The position numbers were made by a program, and so were the translations under genes. A stretch of DNA of 64,000 nucleotides from Pseudomonadota bacterium (GTDB lineage: Bacteria > Pseudomonadota > Gammaproteobacteria > Steroidobacterales > Steroidobacteraceae). Shown in pieces: positions 13,263 to 22,021 of the stretch. Position 1 is the first letter of the stretch. Every line of letters begins with the position of its first letter. The stretch lies in the NCBI GenBank assembly GCA_018241525.1, contig JAFEDR010000010.1, positions 682,001 to 746,000 of the forward strand, read 5' to 3'. The notes below the pieces were generated by a model that was not told the DNA's origin, did not search any database, and saw nothing but the letters and a program-made list of their open reading frames with translations.

Positions 13263-13616
13263 ATGCGACCTGCTCTGCCGGCCCTGGCTGTCACCGTGCT
13301 GCTCGCCGCGTCCGCGGGCGGCTGCATCTACCGGGTGAACATCCCGCAGGGCAACTACCTCGAGGCCAAGACCCTGGACCAGGTGCAGGTCGGCATGACG
13401 CGCAGCCAGGTCCGCTACCTGCTGGGCACGCCGATGATCGCGGATCCGTTCCACCCGGACCGCTGGGACTACCTGTACTACTTCAAGGACGGCAAGACCC
13501 GCAAGGTCGAGAAGCGGATCGTCGTCGTCTACTTCGGCGAGGAGAAGGTGGCGCGGCTCGAGCGACCGAGCGGCGAGTTCAAGGACCCGTCGGTCCACAA
13601 CGGCCCGGTGCTCTAG
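13263..13616 (+). CDS. bamE: Outer membrane assembly lipoprotein BamE
   Basis: BamE (SmpA/OmlA) is a lipoprotein of the BAM complex that inserts beta-barrel proteins in the outer membrane. The 117-residue protein has a lipoprotein signal peptide with the lipobox SAGGC (Cys21), then the SmpA/OmlA fold: IPQGNYLE, QVQVGMTRSQVRYLLGTPM and FHPDRWDYLYY are typical. The ATG at 13263 gives a proper signal sequence; an upstream frame beginning 13194 does not. Gene order fur/bamE matches Pseudomonas and Xanthomonas. Its stop overlaps the stop of the convergent ratB. Confidence 0.97.
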   Translation: MRPALPALAVTVLLAASAGGCIYRVNIPQGNYLEAKTLDQVQVGMTRSQVRYLLGTPMIADPFHPDRWDYLYYFKDGKTRKVEKRIVVVYFGEEKVARLERPSGEFKDPSVHNGPVL

Positions 13617-13900
13617 CGACGCGCCCGCGCGCTGCGCGCGCGCTGCCGCCGCGCCTCCTTCGGGTCCTGCGCCAGCGGCCGGTAGATCTCGACGCGATCC
13701 CCGTCCGCCAGCGCCGCATCCGGCGCCACCACGCGTCCCCAGATGCCGAGCGGTGCCGTGGCGTCGATCTCCGGGTGGCGGGCGCGGATGCCCGAGCGCT
13801 CGACCGCCTGGGCGGCAGTGGTGCCGGCCGGCACCGCGAGCTCGATGACCGACTGCCGCTCGCGCCCGGCAAAGGCCACCGCGATGCGCAGCTCAGGCAC
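13613..13900 (-). CDS. ratB: RnfH/RatB family ubiquitin-like protein
   Basis: A 95-residue protein of the RnfH family (beta-grasp fold), known as RatB where it accompanies RatA. The motif sequence [26 protein letters not shown] and VGIYGR-like LGIWGRVV with DGDRVEIYRPLAQDPKEARRQRA is characteristic. The GTG at 13900 overlaps the ratA stop by eight bases. The exact role of RatB is not well established. Confidence 0.88.
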   Translation of the reverse strand: MPELRIAVAFAGRERQSVIELAVPAGTTAAQAVERSGIRARHPEIDATAPLGIWGRVVAPDAALADGDRVEIYRPLAQDPKEARRQRARSARARR

Positions 13901-14354
13901 GGGCAGGGTGCAGCTCGCGCGCCCGGCGCACGAACGCGTCCACGAGCGCGTTCCAGGTCGACTCGAACAGCGGCCCGAGCACCACGCCGAGCGCCGCGTT
14001 CGCGAACTGGAAGCCGACCGCGAGCTCGACGCGGCAGCCCCGCACCGGCTCGTCCGCGCCGGCCGCGCGGATCGGCACGAAGTCCCAGCGGCCGTGGAAG
14101 GCACGCAGCGGCCCGTCCACGAGCGTCATCTCGATCCACTCGCCGGGGCGCATCGTGTTGCGCGTGGTGAGCGCGAGCGTCAGGCCCGCGCGCCGCAGCT
14201 CGAGGGTCGCGGTGATCGACTCGGCCGTCTCCTCGAGCACCCGGGTCGACGGGCACCAGGCCAGGAACGCCGGGTACTGGCGCACGTCGTTGACGATCGC
14301 GTACATCTGCGCGGGGCTCTGCGGGACGAGGGCGCTGCGGCGGACTTCGCGCAT
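13893..14354 (-). CDS. ratA: RatA family START-like protein (CoQ10-binding/ribosome association)
   Basis: A 153-residue START/SRPBCC-fold protein. In E. coli RatA (also called YfjG) is reported to inhibit 70S ribosome formation, and related COQ10 proteins bind ubiquinone. Visible motifs are [24 protein letters not shown] and YPAFLAWC near the N-terminus and [24 protein letters not shown] in the C-terminal half. The ATG at 14354 starts exactly where the family starts. It is divergent from smpB and overlaps ratB, as in other gammaproteobacteria. Confidence 0.92.
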   Translation of the reverse strand: MREVRRSALVPQSPAQMYAIVNDVRQYPAFLAWCPSTRVLEETAESITATLELRRAGLTLALTTRNTMRPGEWIEMTLVDGPLRAFHGRWDFVPIRAAGADEPVRGCRVELAVGFQFANAALGVVLGPLFESTWNALVDAFVRRARELHPARA

Positions 14355-14452
14355 CGACGGCACGGGGGCTCGGCTCGGGAGCCCCATTGTGGGGCCCGGA
14401 CCGGCCGCGGACAACGCGCGATAGAATGGCGACCCGAGGCGGCAGCAGCGCA

Positions 14453-14935
14453 ATGAGCCAGAGCAACGACAAGGACAGCCACGAGGGCACGATCGCGGTC
14501 AACCGCCGCGCGCGCCACGACTTCTTCATCGACGAGCGCTACGAGGCCGGGCTCGCGCTGACCGGCTGGGAGGTCAAGGCGCTGCGCGCCGGCCGTCTGC
14601 AGCTGGCCGAGGGCTACGTGATCGTCAAGGACGACGAGGCCTGGCTGCTCGGCAGCCACATCACGCCGCTGAACTCCGCCTCGACGCACGTGGTCGCCGA
14701 TCCGACGCGCACGCGCAAGCTGCTGCTGAAACGCCGCGAGCTCGACCACCTGGTCGGCGCGGTCGAGCGCAAGGGCTACACGCTGGTGCCGCTCGCGATG
14801 TACTGGAAGAACGGCCGTGCCAAGCTCGAGGTGGGCCTCGCGCGCGGCAAGAAGGCCCACGACAAGCGCGCTGCCGAGAAGGATCGCGACTGGCAGCGCG
14901 AGAAGGCCCAGACGCTGCGGGCCCGCAACCGCTAG
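14453..14935 (+). CDS. smpB: SsrA-binding protein SmpB
   Basis: SmpB binds tmRNA and brings it to stalled ribosomes. The 160-residue product has the OB-fold core ([20 protein letters not shown] then [25 protein letters not shown]), the conserved RKLLLKR-EL segment, and the basic C-terminal tail ([18 protein letters not shown]) that mimics mRNA in the A site. The ATG at 14453 is supported by this normal length. A TAGAAT -10 lies at 14422-14427. Its partner ssrA is 460 bases downstream on the same strand. Confidence 0.97.
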   Translation: MSQSNDKDSHEGTIAVNRRARHDFFIDERYEAGLALTGWEVKALRAGRLQLAEGYVIVKDDEAWLLGSHITPLNSASTHVVADPTRTRKLLLKRRELDHLVGAVERKGYTLVPLAMYWKNGRAKLEVGLARGKKAHDKRAAEKDRDWQREKAQTLRARNR

Positions 14936-14939
14936 CGGC

Positions 14940-15284
14940 TCAGCGCGCCGCGATCACCACGATCTCGACCTTGTAGGCCGGCGTCGCGAGCGCCGCCTGC
15001 ACGGTGGCGCGTGCCGGCGTGTTGCCGGCCGCCACCCACGCGTCCCAGACCGCGTTCATCTGCGCGAAAGTCGCGATGTCGGACAGGTAGATGGTCGCGG
15101 CCAGCAGCTTGGTCTTGTCGGTGCCGGCCGCCGCCAGCAACCGGTCGATGGTCGCGAGCACCTGGCGGGTCTGCCCGGCGACGTCCGCCTTGGTGTCGTC
15201 GGCGACCTGGCCGGCGAGGTAGACGGTGTTGCCGTGCACGACCGCCTGCGACATGCGCGGTCCGACTTCGAGGCGCTGGATCAT
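14940..15284 (-). CDS. RidA family protein (reactive imine deaminase-like)
   Basis: A 114-residue member of the RidA/YjgF/YER057c family; characterised members hydrolyse reactive enamines/imines made by PLP enzymes. Family features visible are VVHGNTVYLAGQVADD, VLATIDRLLAAAGTDKTKLLAATIYLSD, FAQMNAVWDAWV and PARATVQAALATPAYKVEIVVIA. The arginine before T-V-Q (PARATVQ) that binds the substrate carboxylate in RidA is present. It lies between smpB and ssrA on the opposite strand. It belongs to one of the Rid subfamilies, but which one cannot be told by eye. Confidence 0.9.
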   Translation of the reverse strand: MIQRLEVGPRMSQAVVHGNTVYLAGQVADDTKADVAGQTRQVLATIDRLLAAAGTDKTKLLAATIYLSDIATFAQMNAVWDAWVAAGNTPARATVQAALATPAYKVEIVVIAAR

Positions 15285-15395
15285 GACGGGGCTCCGGGAC
15301 GGGGCTTGTGGAGGGCGGGACTCTACCCCATCTCCGGACCGTGACCGCCGTTCGGGCGGCTCGCGACGATCTCGGGTATCCTTGATGTCGCTACT

Positions 15396-15747
15396 GGGGG
15401 CGACCGGTTTCGACGTGGGTCACGAAACTCCAGGTGCATGCCGAGGTGCAGGTTCCTCGTTAAACCATTTGCAAACTCTAGCTGCGAACGACAACAGCTA
15501 CGCTCTGGCGGCTTAAGCCCCGCCTACTCCACCCTTCTCCGTGCCTGTGCGGGTTGGGATGGGGTCGCAATCACAGGATCGCCCTGAGTGCGTGTTCCGG
15601 GTAACGCAGGGCTAAACAGGACGGAGCTGGCGACGGGTTTTCCCTGCCGATCGGGTAGCCCGGCGCGAGAACAATAGACCGGATACGCATGTAGATCTTG
15701 TAGCGTAGGGCTTGCGGACGGGGGTTCAATTCCCCCCGCCTCCACCA
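15396..15747 (+). ncRNA. ssrA: Transfer-messenger RNA (tmRNA)
   Basis: tmRNA rescues stalled ribosomes by acting first as alanyl-tRNA, then as mRNA for a degradation tag. The 5' end GGGGGCG pairs with CGCCTCC before the 3' ACCA, keeping the G3-U alanine identity pair; the T-arm GGTTCAATTCC and encoded CCA are present. The tag ORF (15484-15516) reads ANDNSYALAA followed by TAA, starting at a GCG resume codon preceded by the usual A-rich stretch. Total length is about 352 bases, normal for a one-piece tmRNA. No integrase gene lies at its 3' end, a common integration site. Confidence 0.97.
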
Positions 15748-15752
15748 ATTCC

Positions 15753-15773
15753 CGCCGGCGGCCGCCGCCGGCG
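15753..15773 (+). terminator. Hairpin just after ssrA
   Basis: Nine-base arms CGCCGGCGG (15753-15761) and CCGCCGGCG (15765-15773) form a tight hairpin six bases after the tmRNA CCA end. There is no T run, but the location suits termination of ssrA, and it may act on the convergent amidohydrolase gene as well. Confidence 0.5.
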
Positions 15774-15824
15774 TGCTCCGGGTCTTGGCCGGTGCGCCGT
15801 GCCCCGCTCGGGCGGCCGCGTTGG

Positions 15825-17582
15825 CTACGGCGCCTCGAAGACAATCCGGCCGCCGACCATCGTCAACGTCGCTCGCGTCCGGCTGATCTCCCCGGCCGGC
15901 ACGCTGAAGATGTCCTGCGACAGCACCGCGAGGTCAGCCAGCTTGCCGGGCTCGAGCGAGCCGACGCGCTGCTCGGCGAACGCGGCATAGGCGGAGCCGC
16001 GCGTGTAGGCATCGACCGCCTGCTGGATCGTGATGCGCTCTTCCGGCTCGAAAACCTTGCCTGCGACCAGCACCGCGCCGCCCTGACGCGCGCCGTCGAG
16101 TGCCGCGCCCTCGATGCCGGCCGTGTCCGGCGACTGCCACACCTCGCGCGTCACCGCCTGCTGCATGTTCACGAACGGATCCGCCGGCCACATGCACGGC
16201 CAGTCGGTGCTGAGGGCCAGCACGACGCCCGCGGCGAGCAGCGTATGCCAGCGATCCGAGGGCGTGGGATCGCCCGGGTCATAGCTGGTGCCGGCCTCGC
16301 CGCAGCAGAACGCCGGCTGCACGCCGGCGATCACGTGCATCGCGGCGAAGCGCGCGACGTCCGCGTCGCTGACCACGAAGCTGTGCTCGATGCGCCAGCG
16401 ACGCTCACGCGGCCCGTTGACGCGCAGCGCATTCTCGTACGCGTCGAGCACCAGCTCGACCGAGTCGCGCCGCTCGGCGTGCGTCATCAGCTGGAATCCC
16501 CGCTTGTCGAGCTCGAGCACCAGCGCCTTGTAGTCCGCGGCGCGGTAGACGAGCGGCGGATAGAGGCCGGTGCTGCCGTCCGCGAAGAATTTGACGAGGT
16601 TGGCCGATACCCACTCGTCGTGATAGCGGGACCGCGCTGCCTCGAGGTCGCGGAGCAGTTGCTCGGTCAGGCGGTGCGGCACCGCCACGGCGCCGAAGGC
16701 CGTGCGCGTGCGCACCGTCAGCTCGCCGCGCTCGTGCAGCTTGCCGTAGAGCTCGATCTCGGCGAGGTCGCCGGTCGCATTGACGATGCTCGTGATGCCG
16801 AAACCGTTCAGGTAGCGCATGCCAGCGCGCAGCAGGGCGAGCTTCTGCTCGCCGTCGAGCTCGCGCAGCACCGCGCGCTCGATCAGCTCCTGCGCCGCCT
16901 CGAGCAGCACCCCGGTCGGCCGCCCGCTCGCATCGCGGATGACGTAGCGCTCCTCCTCCGGATCGGCGACCGGCCGCTCGGTGATGCCAGCGAGCTCGAG
17001 CGCCTTGGCATTGACCCAGAGCACGTGCTCGCTCGAGTTGTGCACGACGACCGGCCGGTCGCTGACGGCGCGATCGAGCAGCGCGTGGGTGGGCGCCGAC
17101 GGCTCGATCGAGCTGAAGTCCGCGCGACCGACCAGGATCCGGTCGTGCGGGTGGGCGGCGGCGAAGTCGCGGACCGCCCGGACGAGCGCCTCCGGCTGCG
17201 CCGGCGTCAGGCTGTGCTCGGGCGTGGACAGGCTGAAGCCCGCCAGCTCCATCGCACCGAACAGCAGGTGCATGTGCGCATCGATGAGCCCCGGAACCAC
17301 GGTCCGGCCCTTGAGGTCGACCAGCCGGCTTCCCGGGCGCGCGCGGCTGCGGACCGCACGCTCGGCGCCGACCGCGACGATCCGGTCGCCACTAGTCGCG
17401 AGGCTGTCCGCCCACGGATGCGCCGGATCGGCGGTGTAGATGTGGCCGTTCACGAAGAGCGTCGCCTCGGCAGGCTTGCCGGCCTGCGCCTCGGACGAGA
17501 CCGCGACGAACAGCGCGAGCGCGCCGGTGAACACGACAGAAATCGATTGAGCCTGGCGCACGAAGGGACCCTTGCCTGGCAC
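15825..17582 (-). CDS. Exported amidohydrolase family 3 protein (YtcJ-like)
   Basis: A 585-residue metal-dependent amidohydrolase. An N-terminal signal peptide (hydrophobic SVVFTGALALFVAVSSEAQA, cleavage near residue 34) indicates export. The amidohydrolase composite domain follows: FVNGHIYTADP, the metal motif DAHMH (about residue 106-110), VKFFADGSTG (candidate carboxylated Lys), MTHAERRDS, RIEHSFVV and STDWP, then EPGKLADLAVL near the C-terminus. These define the amidohydrolase_3 (YtcJ-like) family. Its real substrate is unknown; members act on N-acyl or formamide-like compounds. It is convergent with ssrA. Confidence 0.88.
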   Translation of the reverse strand: MPGKGPFVRQAQSISVVFTGALALFVAVSSEAQAGKPAEATLFVNGHIYTADPAHPWADSLATSGDRIVAVGAERAVRSRARPGSRLVDLKGRTVVPGLIDAHMHLLFGAMELAGFSLSTPEHSLTPAQPEALVRAVRDFAAAHPHDRILVGRADFSSIEPSAPTHALLDRAVSDRPVVVHNSSEHVLWVNAKALELAGITERPVADPEEERYVIRDASGRPTGVLLEAAQELIERAVLRELDGEQKLALLRAGMRYLNGFGITSIVNATGDLAEIELYGKLHERGELTVRTRTAFGAVAVPHRLTEQLLRDLEAARSRYHDEWVSANLVKFFADGSTGLYPPLVYRAADYKALVLELDKRGFQLMTHAERRDSVELVLDAYENALRVNGPRERRWRIEHSFVVSDADVARFAAMHVIAGVQPAFCCGEAGTSYDPGDPTPSDRWHTLLAAGVVLALSTDWPCMWPADPFVNMQQAVTREVWQSPDTAGIEGAALDGARQGGAVLVAGKVFEPEERITIQQAVDAYTRGSAYAAFAEQRVGSLEPGKLADLAVLSQDIFSVPAGEISRTRATLTMVGGRIVFEAP

Positions 17583-17653
17583 CCGGCATCCGCGAGGGCG
17601 GCTGGCCGCGGCGAAGGGCCGACTGTATCACCGGCCTCGGCCGGACGGCCGCG

Positions 17654-18259
17654 TCACGCTCCGCGCGGTGGAACGTCGGCGCCGCCGATTTCCTTGCGCA
17701 TCGGCACGAAGCGGATGGTGAGGCCTCCCGGCAGCGGGTGATCGACCTCGCCCATCGCCACGAATCCATACTCGCGGTAGAGGCGCTGGCCCGGCAGCGT
17801 TGCCATGAGTTCGAGCGCGCGGAAGCCCGCGCGCCGCGCGTCCGCCTCGCTGCGCTCGAGCAGCATCCGCCCGAGCCCGCGGCGGGCGTGCGCGGGATCG
17901 ACGAAGAACGCACGTATCTTGGCAGGCTCGGTCGCGGGATCGAGCGAACCCTCGTCGCGGCCGGCGCGGTTGTCGCTGCCGAACAGCGTCCGGCGGTGGC
18001 TCCAGCCGCCGCAGGCGGCGATCTCGCCGCCGGCGCCTTCGATGACGAAGTACGTGCCGTCGCGGATCAGCGCGGTGTCAACGCCGAACGCCCCGGTCAG
18101 CGCCGCCTCGATCTGGGCTGGCGTGTAGTCGCCGGTGCCGAGACCGTGGATCGAGCGCCGGATGAGCGCGTGCAGGACCGGCACGTCCGCATCCGAGGCG
18201 GTCCGCAGATGGTATTGCAAGGCTGGTCCCTCGCCGCGCGAGGCGCGCGCTGCCGCCAA
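17654..18259 (-). CDS. GNAT family N-acetyltransferase
   Basis: A GNAT-fold acetyl-CoA-dependent acyltransferase of up to 201 residues. The acetyl-CoA-binding motif A is IRAFFVDPAHARRGLGRMLLER, with the Q/RxxGxG/A form R-R-G-L-G-R; after it come ELMATLPGQRLYREYGF. The first about 14 residues show no similarity to the fold; a TTG start at the codon before QYHLRTASDADV would give the normal GNAT beginning. The substrate is unknown. It stands alone between two unrelated genes on the same strand. Confidence 0.85.
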   Translation of the reverse strand: MAAARASRGEGPALQYHLRTASDADVPVLHALIRRSIHGLGTGDYTPAQIEAALTGAFGVDTALIRDGTYFVIEGAGGEIAACGGWSHRRTLFGSDNRAGRDEGSLDPATEPAKIRAFFVDPAHARRGLGRMLLERSEADARRAGFRALELMATLPGQRLYREYGFVAMGEVDHPLPGGLTIRFVPMRKEIGGADVPPRGA

Positions 18260-18323
18260 GCGTAGCGGACGCGCCTTGCTCGGGCCACGCCGCGGTCGCC
18301 AACCGCGGCCCGCCGCGAGGATC

Positions 18324-18360
18324 GGGCGGCGCGAGGAACCTTCAGTCCCTCGCGCCGCCC
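18324..18360 (-). terminator. Terminator-like hairpin after the first TonB receptor
   Basis: Arms GGGCGGCGCGAGG (18324-18336) and its exact complement (18348-18360) form a 13-base stem with an 11-base loop, 11 bases past the receptor's stop codon. No T run follows, which is common in this GC-rich sequence. Confidence 0.6.
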
Positions 18361-18371
18361 GGCTCGCCGGT

Positions 18372-21065
18372 TTACTTGAAGCGCACCCTCAGGCTGGCGT
18401 ACCAGAACGCGCCGTTGATCCCGAAGGGCCCGCCGTTACGCGGATAGATCTGGCCGTCGAGCGTGCCGCCGGTCAGCGTGAACAGCGGATTGTCCGGCGA
18501 GGCCGCGACCTTGTCCGGATAGGTGTTGAACAGGTTGCTCACGCCGAGCGTCGCCGTGTAGTTGTCGAAGAACGTGTAGTTCACGTCGAGGTCCGTCGTG
18601 AGCTTGGCGCCAAACTCCTGGCCGGCCGTCACGTTGCCATTGGCATCGTGCGCGATCGGGTAGTCGTTCGCGTCGACCCACGCGCCGAAGTAGTTCTCGC
18701 GCAGGTTGATCGACAGGTCGCCGTACGACCAGTTCGCCGACAACGTGGCGCGGTGGTTCGGCGCCAGCCGCTCGATGTCGATGATCTGGTAGGTCGCGAT
18801 CGCCGCCGGGTCGTACTTCGTCGCCTCGCTCTTGTTGTAGTTGTAGGCCAGCGACAGGTTCAGCTTGCCGCCCAGAGCGTTCATCCGGTACGTGCCGACC
18901 AGGTCGATGCCCTTGGTGGTGGTGTCGAGCGAGTTCGTGAAGTACTGCACCGTGCCGCCGGCACCGACCGAGGCGAGCTCCGGCAACGCCGCGATGTCCG
19001 GATTGGTCACCGTGTAGCTCTTCGAGATGAAGATGCGGTCGCGGACGTTGATCTTGTAGATGTCGATCGTCGCGGTCAGGTCGCTGCTCGGCTTCAGCAC
19101 CACGCCGGCACCGAAGTTCACCGAGCGCTCCGGCTTCAGCGGCTTGGCGCCGTAGTACTGCGCCACCGCGCTCGTGACCGGGAACGTGCCCTGCTGCAGC
19201 GACACGCCCTGGCTGAACGTCGTGGTCAGCACCTGCGTGTTGTTCTGGCCCGGCGACGGCGCGTGGAAGCCGCTGCCGACCGTGGCGCGCAGGCCGACGA
19301 CGTCGTTGATGTGCCAGATCGCGTTCAGCTTGCCGACCGTGGCGCTGCCGAAGCTCGAGTAGTCCTCGTAGCGGATGGCGGTGCCGACGCTGAGCTGCTT
19401 CAGGACGTCGCCCTCGAGGCCGAGGTAGAAGCCGTGGCTGTTCTGCGTGTGCGCGCCGGCGTAGGTCGGGCTCGTGCCGCCGTAGCCGCTCGCCGCCGGC
19501 GACTCCGCCGCGGTGGTCGTGCCGTAGGGGCACGCGGCCGGTGCCAGGTTCGCGCAGGACGTGTAGACGCCGGGTGCGGTCTGCACGAACAGCGGGTGCG
19601 GCGAGGCATACGGGCCCGCGCCGTAGGACTGCGGGTCACCGGCGGTCGCGGTGAACTCCTCGCGGCGGAACTCCGCGCCGCCCGACAGCGTCAGCGGGCT
19701 CGCGAGCCCCGCGTCGATCGCGTAGGTCAGGTCGAGGTTGAGGTCGAACTCCTTCTGGATCAGCTTGCCGAACTCGAAGCTGCGCTGCGAGGCGCCGCCG
19801 TAGGACGGGCTGATCGAGTCGTACATCGACAGGTCGACCGTGTTGTTGCTCGAGGACGCCGACAGGTCGTAGTTCACGCCGCCGGAGGTCTTGCCCTTGT
19901 AGCCGACCGTGCCATACGACTGGGTCGTCTCGCCGACGAAGCGCGGCGTGAAGCCGCCCGGGTAGATCGAACTCAGCAGGAACGTGTTGTTGTCCACCAC
20001 GTAGCCGTCCGCCGGGCAGGTCGGGTTCCCGGCCGGGCACTGCGTCTGGTAGTACGGGTGCTGGAAGAACGAGCGGCCGCCGATGTCGATGACGTCACCG
20101 GTGGTGGTCGTGAACGGCCGCGTGCCGAGCACCGAGGAGCGGAAGTTGAAGCTCTCGTTGGTCCGGTTGCTCGCGATGTTGCCGAACAGGTAGAGCTTGC
20201 TGCTGTCGTTGACGTCGAACGCCGAGTTCAGCAGCAGCTTGTAGCCGCGCGTCGGCGACTGGCCCCAGATCTGCGCCGGCAGCGGGTAGTTCGGCAGCGT
20301 ATTGACGAGGCTCGGGTTCTCCTGCGCAAAGGCGACCGCGATCGGGCGCGTGACGCCGCGGCTCGTCTGGCCGTCGTCGTCGTACTCGGCCGACAGGTTC
20401 ACGAAGCCGACGGTGCCGAACTTGAGGCCGCCGTTCATCGCGTACTGGTAGCTCTTGCCGTCGCCGTGGTCCTGATAGTGACCGTAGCGCGCCTGGACCT
20501 CGAGTCCCGTGTCCTCGCGCAACCCGTAATTCAGCACGCCGGCGATCGCGTCCGAGCCGTACTGGGCGGTCGCGCCGTCACGCAGCACCTCGAGGTTGCG
20601 GATCGCGATCGAGGGGATCGACGAGAGGTCCGAGCCCTGCGAACCGAAGGCGAGCTCGGTATCGCCGCCCGCGTAGACCTGCACGAGGGCCGAACGGTTG
20701 AAGCGCTTGCCGTTCAGCATCACCAGGATCTCGTCCGACGGCAGGCCGCGCAGCGACGGCGCGCGCACGATGCTCGACGCGTCGGAGATGGTGTTCTGGC
20801 CGACGAAGAACGACGGCACGACGTTCTTGATCTGGTCCAGCATGTTCGCGGCCGGCTGCGCCTGCAGCTCGGCGGCGGAAATGATGTCGACGGGCGAAGC
20901 GGAGTCGGTGACGGTGCGATCGGTGCGGCGCGTGCCGGTCACGACGACCTCGCCGAGCGTCGAGTTGTCGCTCGCGCCCGATGGCGAGGCTTGCTGGGCC
21001 TGCGCCGATTGCGCGGCGGCCGCAAGCGTCGCCGCAATCACGATAACAAGCGGATTAACCTTCAT
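18372..21065 (-). CDS. TonB-dependent outer membrane receptor
   Basis: An 897-residue TonB-dependent transporter. It has a signal peptide (VIVIAATLAAAAQSAQA), a TonB box-like segment (LGEVVVTGTRR, residues about 38-48), the plug domain (MLDQIKNVVPSFFVGQN, PSLRGLPSDEILVMLNGKR, LEVLRDGATAQYGSDAIAGVLN) and a beta barrel ending with an aromatic/basic terminal strand (ASLRVRFK). The plug features resemble receptors annotated for large organic or carbohydrate ligands in Xanthomonadales, but the ligand cannot be told. It is followed by a hairpin terminator and has no linked anti-sigma/sigma pair. The long plus-strand frame opposite it is a shadow. Confidence 0.93.
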   Translation of the reverse strand: MKVNPLVIVIAATLAAAAQSAQAQQASPSGASDNSTLGEVVVTGTRRTDRTVTDSASPVDIISAAELQAQPAANMLDQIKNVVPSFFVGQNTISDASSIVRAPSLRGLPSDEILVMLNGKRFNRSALVQVYAGGDTELAFGSQGSDLSSIPSIAIRNLEVLRDGATAQYGSDAIAGVLNYGLREDTGLEVQARYGHYQDHGDGKSYQYAMNGGLKFGTVGFVNLSAEYDDDGQTSRGVTRPIAVAFAQENPSLVNTLPNYPLPAQIWGQSPTRGYKLLLNSAFDVNDSSKLYLFGNIASNRTNESFNFRSSVLGTRPFTTTTGDVIDIGGRSFFQHPYYQTQCPAGNPTCPADGYVVDNNTFLLSSIYPGGFTPRFVGETTQSYGTVGYKGKTSGGVNYDLSASSSNNTVDLSMYDSISPSYGGASQRSFEFGKLIQKEFDLNLDLTYAIDAGLASPLTLSGGAEFRREEFTATAGDPQSYGAGPYASPHPLFVQTAPGVYTSCANLAPAACPYGTTTAAESPAASGYGGTSPTYAGAHTQNSHGFYLGLEGDVLKQLSVGTAIRYEDYSSFGSATVGKLNAIWHINDVVGLRATVGSGFHAPSPGQNNTQVLTTTFSQGVSLQQGTFPVTSAVAQYYGAKPLKPERSVNFGAGVVLKPSSDLTATIDIYKINVRDRIFISKSYTVTNPDIAALPELASVGAGGTVQYFTNSLDTTTKGIDLVGTYRMNALGGKLNLSLAYNYNKSEATKYDPAAIATYQIIDIERLAPNHRATLSANWSYGDLSINLRENYFGAWVDANDYPIAHDANGNVTAGQEFGAKLTTDLDVNYTFFDNYTATLGVSNLFNTYPDKVAASPDNPLFTLTGGTLDGQIYPRNGGPFGINGAFWYASLRVRFK

Positions 21066-21369
21066 CAGCGTGTGCTCCCCTGGCGTTGAGTACCTAAGCC
21101 ACGATCGGTCTCGGCGCCCCTGCGCCCGACGACCCGTCGCCCCCTCGTTCTTTTCGTATCAAAAGGGCAACACGGATCGCGTCCGCGGTCGTCGCCTTCT
21201 TGACTGACCCTACTCTAAGCCATCCTTGACAGAAATTGACAACCTCGGCGGCCCTCTCCGGGGCGTACTTCGCGAATAGTTGTTGCTGGAGCGCAACGAT
21301 GGCGCGGGACACGCACTCAAATCGTCGACCTGTTGCGCCGGCATCGAGGCGTCCAGGGCAACCGCGCCG
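21066..21369. other. 304-base gap with possible promoter and an unrecognised short ORF
   Basis: Between the TonB receptor and the toxin gene. On the plus strand TTGACA occurs twice exactly ten bases apart (21226-21231 and 21236-21241); the minus-strand reading TTGTCA is followed after 19 bases by TAGAGT, a weak receptor promoter. A GTG-started minus-strand frame of 72 codons (21094-21312) has a sensible-looking middle (LFAKYAPERAAEVVNFCQGWLR, VKKATTADAIRVALLIRKE) but I do not recognise it. It may be a gene remnant in this accessory spot. Confidence 0.4.
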
Positions 21370-21654
21370 TCAGGGCCGGTAATCCAGGTCGCGCTGGCCG
21401 GCCAGCGCGAGCACGCGGACTTCGTCATCCGCGACGGCGAAGCGATAGAGCGCGAGCGCGCCGGAGGACCCGTGGCTGATCACGAGCTGCCTGAGCCCGC
21501 GCTCGACGACGGACCCGGCGAGGGGATGGCTCGCGAGCAGCGCGAGCGCCGAGCGCAGCGCGGCGATGCGCGGCGCCTGGCGCTCGGGGCCGGCCGCCGC
21601 GACGAATTGCTCGATGCCGCGACACGCGGCACCGGCAAGGACTACGGTTGCCAT
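21370..21654 (-). CDS. RelE/ParE-superfamily toxin of a type II toxin-antitoxin pair
   Basis: A 94-residue protein beginning MATVVLAGAACRGIEQFVAAAG and ending RFAVADDEVRVLALAGQRDLDYRP. The pattern (N-terminal helices, ASHPLAGSVVERGLRQLVIS, then ALYRF and a final beta strand VRVLALAGQRD-Y) is that of the RelE/ParE fold. Its ATG at 21654 overlaps the end of the upstream antitoxin gene by 13 bases; the longer upstream frame is a shadow of the antitoxin. Whether the target is mRNA/ribosome or gyrase cannot be decided by eye. Confidence 0.8.
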   Translation of the reverse strand: MATVVLAGAACRGIEQFVAAAGPERQAPRIAALRSALALLASHPLAGSVVERGLRQLVISHGSSGALALYRFAVADDEVRVLALAGQRDLDYRP

Positions 21655-21917
21655 GGCGCGGGCGACCCCTCGCCGGCCGCGAGGCGAGCGAGCCAGGCAT
21701 CGACGTCCGCCGCCGCATAGACCTCGCGGACGCGCTCCAGGCCGCGGTCGGCGGCGAGCGCCTCGCGCACCAGCGCCCGCAGCGCCTCCTCGTAGGCGGC
21801 GTACCGCTCGACGGCCTCGACGATCAGGCTGTGCACGGAGCGATCGCCCTGCTTGGCCAGCGCGGCGAGGCGCACGCGCAGTTGCGGCGGCAGGCGGATG
21901 GTCGTCGTGTCGGCCAT
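21642..21917 (-). CDS. Ribbon-helix-helix antitoxin (CopG/ParD-like)
   Basis: A 91-residue protein with an N-terminal ribbon-helix-helix DNA-binding domain (TTTIRLPPQLRVRLAALAKQGDRSVHSLIVEAVERYAAYEE, residues 4-44) and a helical acidic C-terminal tail expected to bind the toxin. A GAGGG ribosome-binding site precedes the ATG at 21917. As in most type II modules the antitoxin gene is first and overlaps the toxin gene; the pair presumably represses its own promoter. Confidence 0.85.
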   Translation of the reverse strand: MADTTTIRLPPQLRVRLAALAKQGDRSVHSLIVEAVERYAAYEEALRALVREALAADRGLERVREVYAAADVDAWLARLAAGEGSPAPWQP

Positions 21918-22021
21918 GGCGGTTCCCTCGGTTCGTGTGCTCGCGGACGGCGACGCCCGTCGGTCTAGCGCTCGATCGGCGGCGGCGGCGTGCCCGGCAG
22001 AAGGCCCACTGCCTGCGCACG

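Noticed and set aside
15396..15824. Possible integrative element at the 3' end of ssrA
   Set aside because: ssrA is a common integration site, but no integrase, attachment duplication or foreign genes follow; the next gene is a convergent amidohydrolase.
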